IMG/VR virus record: IMGVR_UViG_3300030104_005826
Span: 1 to 23,635 of that record
Source: a virus
Length of the DNA stretch: 23,635 nucleotides
Reading direction: 5' to 3' (one strand)
The position numbers and the translations under genes were made by a program. Positions 16,051 through 22,849 of this stretch are shown one piece after another. The stretch's first letter is position 1; each line of letters opens with the position of its first letter. Below the pieces are notes generated by a model. It was not told where the DNA came from. It was given only the letters and a program-made list of their open reading frames with translations, and ran no database searches.

Positions 16051-16399
16051 AAATTCTAATTGAATCATCATCAAAATGTTGGGTCGAGAACTCGAATAGT
16101 TCTGTGTCTTCTAAGGCAACCATTTGATGTCTCAACCCTCTATAAACATGGAACCTATCACCAGGTTCTAATATAGTTGTCTTTGCATCTTCAAGTTTAT
16201 CTGTATCACCATAGAATAAATGTATTCTCCCTGATTGAATATAAAAAGTTTCATCTTTTAATTTATGATAGTGCCAAGAACATCTCTTGTTCTTTTTAAT
16301 AAACAAAAGTTTACCACAGTATTCAGGAGAATTAGCAATCCATTTCTCATATCCCCATCCCTTGGGCACATGCTTAATAGTAATTAAAGAATGCATCAT
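16037..16399 (-). CDS. Cupin-fold protein (sugar-phosphate isomerase/mannose-6-phosphate isomerase-like), 120 aa
   Basis: A single-domain cupin. Motif 1 is intact as HYHKLKDETFYIQSG (HxH-x4-E-x6-G; H43, H45, E50, G57), and motif 2 is LEPGDRFHVYRGLRHQM (PGD at ~79-81, H91), so a metal site is expected. The opening (HVPKGWGYEKWIAN) resembles the C-terminal cupin of type II mannose-6-phosphate isomerases. An in-frame ATG seven codons further upstream exists, but I prefer the start at 16399, which overlaps the TGA of the oxygenase gene as ATGA. It is the last gene of the cassette and converges on hldD. The substrate is unknown. It could be a sugar-phosphate isomerase or epimerase, or a regulatory sugar-binding cupin. 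Confidence 0.75.
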   Translation of the reverse strand: MMHSLITIKHVPKGWGYEKWIANSPEYCGKLLFIKKNKRCSWHYHKLKDETFYIQSGRIHLFYGDTDKLEDAKTTILEPGDRFHVYRGLRHQMVALEDTELFEFSTQHFDDDSIRIFRGD

Positions 16400-17007
16400 A
16401 CTACAGGACCAAGACCCCAACCAACTATTACTCTCCTCTTACCTTTCGTAACAGGTGTAACTTTATGTAGCATCCATGAAGGAAACACAATTATTTCTCC
16501 TTTATCAAGTTTAATTGTTTGTTCATCTAAACTCATTTTTAGAATTAACTCTCCACCTTCATATTCATCTTTCTCAGATATACCTAAAGAAAAAGAAAGT
16601 TTACGAGAAAGTTCATTTTGAGGTATTTTATATCCATAATCAATATGCCAATCATAATGTCCTTTATATGATTCATCATATTCGGTATATTGAAAAGGTT
16701 CCCAACCATCAATAACCCATCTCCAGTGGTTGTCATTAACACATCTTATTCTACCAGTAATTTCCTCATATAAAGGCATAAGATCATCTTTATATTTTTC
16801 ATCAGACATCCAATTAATTCTTGCATTCCTTACTTTATTAAAATTTTTATGTTCATGATGATGTTTACCCACAAATGATGCCTTATATAAATGTTGTTTC
16901 TTTATATAACTATTAACTTTATCAATAAAAGAATCATCTACAAAATTCGTTGTACTAAAAGTTAGTCCAGGAAACTTAGGATTTAACTCAGAAAAAAACA
17001 ATGGCAT
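16396..17007 (-). CDS. 2-oxoglutarate/Fe(II)-dependent oxygenase (prolyl-4-hydroxylase-like), 203 aa
   Basis: A double-stranded beta-helix dioxygenase. The iron ligands are seen as H121-x-D123 in DWHIDYG and H181 in FPSWMLHKVTPV. Basic residues R191/R192 in the following GKRRVIVGW would hold 2-oxoglutarate. YEGGELIL (149-156) is the usual strand before the distal motif. The N-terminal ~100 residues give the helical support typical of PKHD-type hydroxylases. It hydroxylates an unknown substrate; with sugar-tailoring neighbours this could be the heptose, a lipid or a virion protein side chain. An AGAGG ribosome site overlaps the stop of the preceding HAD gene, and the cupin start overlaps this stop. 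Such oxygenases are frequent in marine T4-like phages. Confidence 0.85.
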   Translation of the reverse strand: MPLFFSELNPKFPGLTFSTTNFVDDSFIDKVNSYIKKQHLYKASFVGKHHHEHKNFNKVRNARINWMSDEKYKDDLMPLYEEITGRIRCVNDNHWRWVIDGWEPFQYTEYDESYKGHYDWHIDYGYKIPQNELSRKLSFSLGISEKDEYEGGELILKMSLDEQTIKLDKGEIIVFPSWMLHKVTPVTKGKRRVIVGWGLGPVV

Positions 17008-17009
17008 AT

Positions 17010-17360
17010 CTACCTCTTATCATTAAAGAATACATGATCAGGACATGCTTTATCATCTATAAAATAATCAGCATGTGGTTTACCCATGATTAGTTCATTA
17101 TATTTAACACCCCAATCATCTAATTGCTGTTTTGTAAGATTGAATAAAACCTCTTTAGCATTTACAGACGCAATGGAATGAGGTTGATCAGAGAATCTAC
17201 CCATAGCCCGTGCAGTGAAGTAGATAATATAATTACCCTCATCATAAAGTTTATTTAGTACCTTGATCCTATCCTGCCAAGGTTCTGCTTTATGGTAATC
17301 TCTACCCACAGTTGGAGTACAAATGGTACCATCAATATCAACACAATAACGCTTTGACAT
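17010..17360 (-). CDS. Small HAD-superfamily phosphatase, 116 aa
   Basis: A capless-size HAD hydrolase. Motif I is VDIDGT (nucleophile D8 and acid D10, numbered from the third ATG), motif II is FTARAMGR (T49), and motif III/IV is MGKPHADYFIDDKA (K94, D102/D103). All catalytic residues appear present. Three ATGs stand in a row at 17366, 17363 and 17360. An AGGAG element directly abuts the first, leaving 6 nt to the third, so the third is the best start. The gene overlaps the end of the kinase gene. Similar small HADs occur in capsule and LPS loci. It may be the working heptose bisphosphatase, since its GmhB-like neighbour has lost a motif residue, but the substrate is not shown by sequence. 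Confidence 0.8.
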   Translation of the reverse strand: MSKRYCVDIDGTICTPTVGRDYHKAEPWQDRIKVLNKLYDEGNYIIYFTARAMGRFSDQPHSIASVNAKEVLFNLTKQQLDDWGVKYNELIMGKPHADYFIDDKACPDHVFFNDKR

Positions 17361-18069
17361 CATCATCTCCTAATACATAAGTTCCTGTGTGCGAAACAGC
17401 AATTGCTGCTGCTCTATTGGCAAGAGGAATTGCCTCCTCAATACTACCATACTTTAAATATCCATAAGTAAGTGCAGCAAGAAACGTATCTCCTGCACCA
17501 ACAACATCGAAGACCTTCACCTTCTCTGCTGGATACAACTTACCTTTATATTCTGTACCTTCTCCACCCTTAGTTATAATCATATTCTCTGGAATAAAAT
17601 GAGTAATCTTTTTAAACTCATATTCATTAACCTTTATGAAAGCATTTCCTGGTATTGAAATCTTTTTAGTATCAATAAAAATTGGACCATCAAAATTATT
17701 ACAAAGTTCAAATAACTTAGTTTGTGATATAAAACCCTTATTATAATCAGATATTACAAGAGCATCATATTCACCATCAAGTACCTCATCATCTAATGGA
17801 GTAACCTCTGATTCTTCATCAAGACGAAGAATTTGCTGATTAGATGTTTCATGAACATAACGAGTCTTAGTAATCTCTTCTTCCTGAGTAATCATATCTA
17901 CATAAACACCCAACGCATTCAAATTATTATATACATTCCATGCCATACCCTCTGTTCTTTTCTCCCTCTTAGGTTCAAGAATAGGAACAGGGGCTTCTGG
18001 ATTTAATCTTTTAACATCGCCATAAACAAAGACATCCGTACAACTATCACCAATTAATAATACTTTCAT
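17338..18069 (-). CDS. rfaE1: D-glycero-D-manno-heptose 7-phosphate kinase (PfkB/HldE N-domain type), 243 aa
   Basis: Phosphorylates heptose 7-phosphate at C1, using ATP. It follows the HldE kinase domain closely: GDSCTDVFVYGDVKRLNPEA (residues 7-26, like the GD..LDxY.xG..xRxSPEAPVP of HldE), TKTRYVHETSNQQILRLDEE (67-86), ALVISDYNKG (103-112) and VVGAGDTF (189-196), with D194 the catalytic base. Two oddities stand out. It is ~70 residues shorter than cellular kinase domains, with a gap near residue 65. The usual PGGAAN substrate loop is TEGMAWN (39-45). Its ATG overlaps the TGA of the adenylyltransferase gene (ATGA) and has AAAGGA upstream. In most bacteria this domain is fused ahead of the adenylyltransferase; here the two are separate and in reverse order. 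Confidence 0.85.
   Translation of the reverse strand: MKVLLIGDSCTDVFVYGDVKRLNPEAPVPILEPKREKRTEGMAWNVYNNLNALGVYVDMITQEEEITKTRYVHETSNQQILRLDEESEVTPLDDEVLDGEYDALVISDYNKGFISQTKLFELCNNFDGPIFIDTKKISIPGNAFIKVNEYEFKKITHFIPENMIITKGGEGTEYKGKLYPAEKVKVFDVVGAGDTFLAALTYGYLKYGSIEEAIPLANRAAAIAVSHTGTYVLGDDDVKALLC
17367..17371 (-). promoter_or_regulatory. Ribosome-binding site deciding the HAD start
   Basis: AGGAG abuts the first of three consecutive ATGs. Only the third (17360) has a normal 6-nt spacing, so translation of the small HAD phosphatase probably begins there. Confidence 0.65.
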
Positions 18070-18473
18070 AAGTTTTTAATCCTTTCAATAGTTTTACTGC
18101 TTGCATATCCACCAACTCTTGGGAGATGTCTAACTTCACCTGCATGTTCCCATCCAACTACATCACCATCCCTCCAATCATCACCAAGTAATAGTATATC
18201 AGGTTGGTATAATTCTATCAAATCTTCAAGTTCTTGTCTATCCCCAAATGTATGTACAACATCAATATACTTAATTGCTTCAAGCATTGCAACTCTATAA
18301 GATAAATTATTGATAGGTCTATGATCTCCCTTATCATTCTTTATCTTCTCATCCGTATCAGTAGCAACAATAACTTTATTACCAAGTGACCTTGCTACTT
18401 TAAACAGTTGAATATGTCCTGGATGAAGTATATCAAATGTTCCATTACACCATACTATGTCAGTTTCTATCAT
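18066..18473 (-). CDS. rfaE2: Heptose 1-phosphate adenylyltransferase (HldE C-domain type nucleotidyltransferase), 135 aa
   Basis: Makes ADP-heptose from heptose 1-phosphate and ATP. The nucleotidyltransferase signature is NGTFDILHPGHIQLF (residues 10-24, with the HxGH motif at 17-20). DKGDHRPINNLSYR (47-60), PDILLLGDDW (91-100) and the GYASSKTIERI ending (122-132, equivalent to the ISTT motif) match the C-terminal half of HldE and run to full domain length. Related TagD or glycerol-3-phosphate cytidylyltransferases share the HxGH motif, but the RPVN-like HRPINNLSYR segment and the neighbouring kinase, phosphatase and epimerase favour heptose. It is joined by ATGA overlaps both to the GmhB-like gene before it and to the kinase gene after it. 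Confidence 0.85.
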   Translation of the reverse strand: MIETDIVWCNGTFDILHPGHIQLFKVARSLGNKVIVATDTDEKIKNDKGDHRPINNLSYRVAMLEAIKYIDVVHTFGDRQELEDLIELYQPDILLLGDDWRDGDVVGWEHAGEVRHLPRVGGYASSKTIERIKNL

Positions 18474-19144
18474 AAAGAATTAACAAACTCTAATAAATTA
18501 TCAAATACCTGAACATCAGTATACTTAGTATTAATACCTTTTAAATGGTCTTTCTCTGTCTTTGCACCTTTACCTGTCCGAACTAAAATTGGTTTAACCC
18601 CAAACTTTTGTGCCATCTTAATATCTTCTATTGTATCACCAACATAATACCCATCAGTCCAATCCATACCTATCTCATTCTTAGAACGATTCAACATTCC
18701 AATATTTGGTTTAGCATACTGATCCTGTGGCATATCAGATTGATTATACAAGAAACCATCAATACTAAAAATACCTGCCTCTCCAAATTGTTGCATCATT
18801 CGTTGCATAATATTCTGAACATCTTGGTCAGTCATCAACCCTCTAGCAATATTAGGTTGATCTGCAAACATAAATGCCTTATGTCCCTTTAATCTTAACT
18901 GACGAATTGCCTCAAGAGAACCAGGAATATATCTAACATCTTCATACCTCTTAATTACATTTTTCCATTCTATAACCACACCATCCCTATCAATTCCAAC
19001 CATTGGTTTTGGAAATGTAGTTGGCCAATCTTGAGGATTATATTGACCTTGTTGCTGTGGTGATTGACCATATTGTTGAGGCATCCCCGATTGACTAGGA
19101 GATTGCATCTGTGATGAGGGTTGTTTTGATTTATATCTTCCCAT
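18470..19144 (-). CDS. GmhB-like HAD phosphatase with low-complexity N-terminus, 224 aa
   Basis: Resembles D-glycero-D-manno-heptose 1,7-bisphosphate 7-phosphatase. It has GIDRDGVV (residues 50-57; D52 and D54), IPGSLEAIRQLRLKGHKAF (73-91), NIARGLMT (98-105), K145 in AKPNIGML, VGDTIEDIKMA (168-178) and ILVRTGKG (186-193). Two departures from GmhB stand out. Motif II reads FADQPN, with Ala94 where GmhB has Thr in TNQSG, and the Cys/His zinc loop before the KP motif is gone. The first ~45 residues are a Gln/Pro/Ser/Gly-rich tail (SQMQSPSQSG, YGQSPQQQGQYN) absent from the family. Translation from this start is supported by AGGAGG at 19155-19160 and the one-base TAATG overlap with the carbamoyltransferase stop. 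Confidence 0.8.
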   Translation of the reverse strand: MGRYKSKQPSSQMQSPSQSGMPQQYGQSPQQQGQYNPQDWPTTFPKPMVGIDRDGVVIEWKNVIKRYEDVRYIPGSLEAIRQLRLKGHKAFMFADQPNIARGLMTDQDVQNIMQRMMQQFGEAGIFSIDGFLYNQSDMPQDQYAKPNIGMLNRSKNEIGMDWTDGYYVGDTIEDIKMAQKFGVKPILVRTGKGAKTEKDHLKGINTKYTDVQVFDNLLEFVNSL

Positions 19145-20868
19145 TATTCATTTTCCTCCTCTACATTAGAAACTTTAATTAATTTACCAAGTTCTGGCAT
19201 ATAAAGATATTCTAATTTACTATTACTTAAAGTAAAAATAGCATCATCTAAAGTCTCAACTAATGGCTGTCCACCAAGATTAAAACTAGTATTGAATAAA
19301 ATAGGAACTCCAGAAAGTTTATAAAACTCATTAATAAGATTATAATAATTCTTATTCTGTTCTTGAGTCACAGTCTGTATTCTACAAGTACCATCTACAT
19401 GGGTAACAGCAGGTAATTCACCAATATGCTTTGGTTCCATCTCCATAGCATACATCATATAAGGAGTTTCTTCACATCCCCTCAAATCAAACCATTCTTT
19501 TGCATGTTCTTGAAGTATAGAACCCGCAAATGGTCTGAACCATTCTCTACCCTTTACTGTATTGACAAAATCTTTTCCATTAGGATCTGTTGGATCATAT
19601 AATATAGAACGATTACCAAGTGCTCTTGGTCCTGCTTCTGCTCTTCCTTGAAAAATAGAAACAATATTACGATCCTTAATTAATTGTGCTACATCATAAT
19701 CAGTAGCATCCGTCACCTCAATACCATCATATCTTTCCAGATCCTTTTCAGTATAATCATATTGTGGTCCCAAATAAAGTGTAGTTAAAGAATCTTTAGG
19801 TATCTCTATTTCATTTTCTTTCATATATTCATATGAAAAATGTTTTGCATATCCAACTGCAGTTCCACCATCATGAGATATTGGATCAACATAAATATTC
19901 AACTCAGGAAATCTTTCCTTGTAATAATAATTTGCTATAACATTCAATCCATATCCACCTGATATTACAATATTCTTTTCACCAGTCATATCAACTGCCT
20001 GTTCGATCAAATCACCTACATATTCTTGAGTTTCTTTCTGAACTTTCCATGCAAGATTCTTTGCAGCATCTGGTAATTTAGAAGGATCTCTATGCCATTC
20101 TCTGGGGTCTCCTTTTTGCCTTAGATAATCAAATCTCTGCTGGTCAATATGTGCTCCTGCAGGATATTGAGGGATAAAAATGTTTTTATCCCCTCTCTTA
20201 GTATCTTTATAAAAAAGATCAGGAATGTCTTTACATTTTCTACCATAGGGAGCAAGTCCCATTGTTTTTCCTGCTTCAATAAATCCAAATCCCAAATATT
20301 CTGAGACTGCTTCATATGCTTTTACAGTAGTCACCGCAGAATCTATTTCTCCTTGAGGAGAGGAAATATTAGGAGCATTATTCTCTGCATGTCTTTTAAA
20401 AACTGGTTCTACTTCAGTACCTTTACACTTAAAAATACTCTCAGTTTCATAAGCTTCTATTTTATTATTCTCATCAACTTCAATACCTTGACGACTACCA
20501 GACCCATCAACTATAACAGCAGCAGCACTTTCAAATCCAGATCCAAAAAATGCAGCATATGCATGACCATAATGATGCTCACCCCAAACTGCTGTTACTT
20601 TCACATTAGGATAATACTTTCTTACCAATGCACCATAAGAAATCTCTCCAGTCCAAGGAAGTCTATGCTCTTCTTGTCCTGTTCCACACATAATTAATTC
20701 ATCAATCTTATACCGATCAATAAGATATATCATTCCTCGATAAGGATTGCCATCATATTTTGAACGACTTAATCTTTCTTCTTCAATATAATATTCTAAC
20801 TTACCATCACATACAAGTGCCACAGAACCATTATGTCCTGGATTAATTGCCATTACATTATAAGTCAT
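19144..20868 (-). CDS. Sugar O-carbamoyltransferase, NodU/CmcH/TobZ family, 574 aa
   Basis: Transfers a carbamoyl group from carbamoyl phosphate (via carbamoyl-adenylate) to a sugar hydroxyl. Two domains are visible. The Kae1-like domain has INPGHNGSVAL (8-18), EEERLSRSKYDG (29-40), the metal-binding GEHHYGHAYAAFF (96-108; H98, H99, H102), VIVDGSG (118-124), SGGYGLNV (303-310) and SHDGGTAVG (331-339). The C-terminal YrdC-like domain has FQGRAEAGPRALGNRSIL (406-423), REWFRPFAGS (441-450) and FNTSFNLGGQP (525-535). Length and all key motifs are normal for the family. AAGGAG lies 8 nt before the ATG, and TAATG overlaps join it to both neighbours. With heptose genes around it, a carbamoyl-heptose product, as known at O-7 of Pseudomonas core heptose, is the best guess. 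Confidence 0.9.
   Translation of the reverse strand: MTYNVMAINPGHNGSVALVCDGKLEYYIEEERLSRSKYDGNPYRGMIYLIDRYKIDELIMCGTGQEEHRLPWTGEISYGALVRKYYPNVKVTAVWGEHHYGHAYAAFFGSGFESAAAVIVDGSGSRQGIEVDENNKIEAYETESIFKCKGTEVEPVFKRHAENNAPNISSPQGEIDSAVTTVKAYEAVSEYLGFGFIEAGKTMGLAPYGRKCKDIPDLFYKDTKRGDKNIFIPQYPAGAHIDQQRFDYLRQKGDPREWHRDPSKLPDAAKNLAWKVQKETQEYVGDLIEQAVDMTGEKNIVISGGYGLNVIANYYYKERFPELNIYVDPISHDGGTAVGYAKHFSYEYMKENEIEIPKDSLTTLYLGPQYDYTEKDLERYDGIEVTDATDYDVAQLIKDRNIVSIFQGRAEAGPRALGNRSILYDPTDPNGKDFVNTVKGREWFRPFAGSILQEHAKEWFDLRGCEETPYMMYAMEMEPKHIGELPAVTHVDGTCRIQTVTQEQNKNYYNLINEFYKLSGVPILFNTSFNLGGQPLVETLDDAIFTLSNSKLEYLYMPELGKLIKVSNVEEENE
19155..19160 (-). promoter_or_regulatory. Strong ribosome-binding site for the GmhB-like gene
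   Basis: AGGAGG stands 10 nt before the ATG at 19144, inside the end of the carbamoyltransferase gene. It supports translation of the unusual low-complexity N-terminus rather than an internal start near residue 48. Confidence 0.7.
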
Positions 20869-21812
20869 TATACTTTCTCCTTAATATCTTTTACAATACT
20901 CTTATAAATTTCATCAACTTCTTCCTCAGAAAAATCCATCAATTTATCATTCAATCTATCTGTTAAATGGCAGTCAAATCCAGCAACACGAATTGGTGAA
21001 TATACTTTCTCTACATTTTTATTCTCAATCATATTAAAATAATCAGGATATGAAACATTTGATGCATAAGTAGAACCCATTATAACTGTTCCAGGTATAT
21101 CAAATGCCCTTGCCATATGCTGTCCAACACTATCACACCCAATAAAGTAATCAACAGATTCTATTACAGCACTCCAGAATCGTAAATCTACACCTTGAGG
21201 TTTCTCTGAAATTTGATCATCTTGAGATACAAGATTAACAAAATCAGGTTCTGCCATCAATATAATATTATATTTTTGAGATAATTTCTTAACCAACTGT
21301 TGATAAACATGTGGTTCAATTGATCTGGTACTATCATCTATAATATCCCCATTATCTACCCTTGCAGATCTTCCAAATGGTTGAATGACAATCGTTAAAT
21401 CTTTACTTTGTTTTGCTTTTACACTTGCAAGCATATTAGCAGCATTTTTCTCTTCTGCTTTACAAAGATATAAATTTGGTTTACCTAAATCAGAATGATC
21501 ATCTGTTTCATTTATCTCTTTATCAAATGCTTCTGCAAGAGAACATTGTTGATTATAATATTCCCATTTCGTATATGGTTCTGGATGAACAATCTGATTA
21601 TCTTTAATTAAATTATTGAAAAGACCTTTCACATCCATACTATAAGTCCTCTCCTGAAGAAGAGGATTACCAAAATATAAAGTATCCCAACCACCAATAA
21701 TTATATTCCAATCTTCGTCAGGATGAAGTCGAGCATATTTTTCTAGTGCTGGAATTGCACATATAGCACGTCCTGCTCCTCCATCAATGGAGAAAACCTT
21801 TTTTCTTGTCAT
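20868..21812 (-). CDS. Glycosyltransferase family 9 (heptosyltransferase-like), 314 aa
   Basis: A GT-B fold transferase expected to use ADP-heptose. The N-domain has DGGAGRAICAIPALEKYARL (residues 10-29), a variant of the GDhllxlPal start of GT9 enzymes. The C-domain has TIVIQPFGRSAR (140-151) and the nucleotide-sugar site DYFIGCDSVGQHMARAFDIP (221-240) followed by VIMGST (243-248), equivalent to the usual 'GxDSGxxHlAxAxxxPvvxlfGxT'. Length is close to the usual ~320-350. It is the first gene of the cassette, with an AATAAATA late motif 40 nt upstream, and its stop overlaps the carbamoyltransferase start. The acceptor (host glycan, virion protein or small molecule) cannot be read from sequence. 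A non-heptose GT9 is possible, but the neighbours favour heptose. Confidence 0.83.
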   Translation of the reverse strand: MTRKKVFSIDGGAGRAICAIPALEKYARLHPDEDWNIIIGGWDTLYFGNPLLQERTYSMDVKGLFNNLIKDNQIVHPEPYTKWEYYNQQCSLAEAFDKEINETDDHSDLGKPNLYLCKAEEKNAANMLASVKAKQSKDLTIVIQPFGRSARVDNGDIIDDSTRSIEPHVYQQLVKKLSQKYNIILMAEPDFVNLVSQDDQISEKPQGVDLRFWSAVIESVDYFIGCDSVGQHMARAFDIPGTVIMGSTYASNVSYPDYFNMIENKNVEKVYSPIRVAGFDCHLTDRLNDKLMDFSEEEVDEIYKSIVKDIKEKV

Positions 21813-21852
21813 AAGTAAAACTCAAGTATTCTACGTGTAAGTCAACACTTCC

Positions 21853-21860
21853 TATTTATT
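21853..21860 (-). promoter_or_regulatory. Late promoter motif AATAAATA before the sugar cassette
   Basis: NATAAATA match on the minus strand, 40 nt before the ATG of the GT9 gene, in the 74-nt gap 21813-21886. The motif sits within a small inverted repeat (CCTAT-AATAA-ATAGG, 21851-21865). No strong terminator for the preceding gene is visible in the gap, so readthrough from upstream may also contribute. Confidence 0.55.
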
Positions 21861-21886
21861 ATAGGATAAAAAGATTATTTGTGCAA

Positions 21887-22834
21887 CTATGTTGTGGTAA
21901 CCCCCACAGATGCACTAGCCCGTAGAGGACAATTATAAATACTGACCTCTAAAAATAAATTATCTGATTCCCAATTAGAAGAAATACCAACAGTAACAGT
22001 TCCTATCCCTGTTGTACCTACTGGTGTTATTGTCATAGTTCCAGAAGAACTTGTACCATCATAATCATAATTAGTGCTCCATTCAAGATCTTGCGAAAGC
22101 ACTTGATTTGTAAGAGTAATAGTAAAACTAATACCTGCACCAGCAACAACTGTTGTTGCAGCTGCACTTACAGAAGGCGTTAATTGTGGTCTATCTTGAG
22201 CATAATAAAGATTACCCACTCTAGAATATTCTAGAGAAGATTCAATTTCTACAGGAGATGTTGACGCAAGAGAAATATTTACTGTTGTAATGCCAGCGAC
22301 AATACCAACGACAAGTCCTTCACTTGATACAGTATCTCCAACTTCAACTCCAGTGGTATCAGCAATACCAACAATATCAGTTCCTGCACCTACTGGACCT
22401 GATGAATCAACTGTAAGACTTCCTTTTTGAATCATACCAGTTGTAACACCTACCCACGAGGTAGTTGCTATTCCTAATGGATCATCATTGGATTTTATAA
22501 ACCCTAAAGCCTCAGGATTAATCTCTGAGTGTCCAGGTGCTAATGGCCAATCTGCCTTCTCAAACCAATAAGGTGCTTTTGCATCACCAGGAAGATCACG
22601 CAATTTTTCTCTATAGGTTGCCCATGCAGCCTTAGTGGTTGAATCTAATGGATTATCAGGAACCTGAGTCCAGTCTGATACTTTAAGTTCATCATCCCTA
22701 TAAGTTCTCAGTTCTGCGAATCCTGAAGTTAGATGACTTGTATGTAATTCAATCCTATCTGCTAACTCCTCCTGAAGATTGAATACTTCAGGTGAATGAG
22801 TTTCAGTACCATCCAAATTAAAAATAACTGACAT
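21887..22834 (-). CDS. Virion protein with tail-assembly-chaperone-like N-domain, 315 aa
   Basis: Residues ~45-85 (RDDELKVSDWTQVPDNPLDS, then TKAAWATYREKLRDLP) match the conserved core of phage tail-fibre assembly chaperones (Phage_tail_APC-like: 'R..LL..SDWTQ.pD.pL....k.aW..YRq.LRdlP'). Unlike free chaperones, it continues with ~80 residues of Val/Gly/Thr-rich beta repeats (about 120-200) and a C-terminal Ig-like sandwich (~215-315, VSAAATTVVAGAGISFTITL at its start). It could therefore be a structural protein that carries the motif, or a fusion of chaperone and client. AAGGGGG (22843-22849) precedes the start at 8 nt spacing, and the Cys-rich gene ends 13 nt upstream, so the two form one unit. 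Confidence 0.7.
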   Translation of the reverse strand: MSVIFNLDGTETHSPEVFNLQEELADRIELHTSHLTSGFAELRTYRDDELKVSDWTQVPDNPLDSTTKAAWATYREKLRDLPGDAKAPYWFEKADWPLAPGHSEINPEALGFIKSNDDPLGIATTSWVGVTTGMIQKGSLTVDSSGPVGAGTDIVGIADTTGVEVGDTVSSEGLVVGIVAGITTVNISLASTSPVEIESSLEYSRVGNLYYAQDRPQLTPSVSAAATTVVAGAGISFTITLTNQVLSQDLEWSTNYDYDGTSSSGTMTITPVGTTGIGTVTVGISSNWESDNLFLEVSIYNCPLRASASVGVTTT

Positions 22835-22842
22835 TTGTATAT

Positions 22843-22849
22843 CCCCCTT
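22843..22849 (-). promoter_or_regulatory. Ribosome-binding site of the 315-aa gene
   Basis: AAGGGGG overlaps the TAA stop of the Cys-rich gene and lies 8 nt before the ATG at 22834, supporting both that start and coupling between the two genes. Confidence 0.65.

Noticed and set aside
16400-16420. Upstream ATG at 16420 as the cupin start
   Set aside because: It adds seven codons inside the oxygenase gene; the start at 16399 forms the ATGA coupling seen elsewhere in the cassette.
16391-16621. 76-codon plus-strand frame within the oxygenase gene
   Set aside because: Shadow of the oxygenase and cupin reading frames; no ribosome site or recognisable composition.
21813-21886. Terminator between the 315-aa gene and the sugar cassette
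   Set aside because: The only hairpin (5-bp stem, 5-nt loop) overlaps the late-promoter motif and has no U-tract, so termination is not supported.
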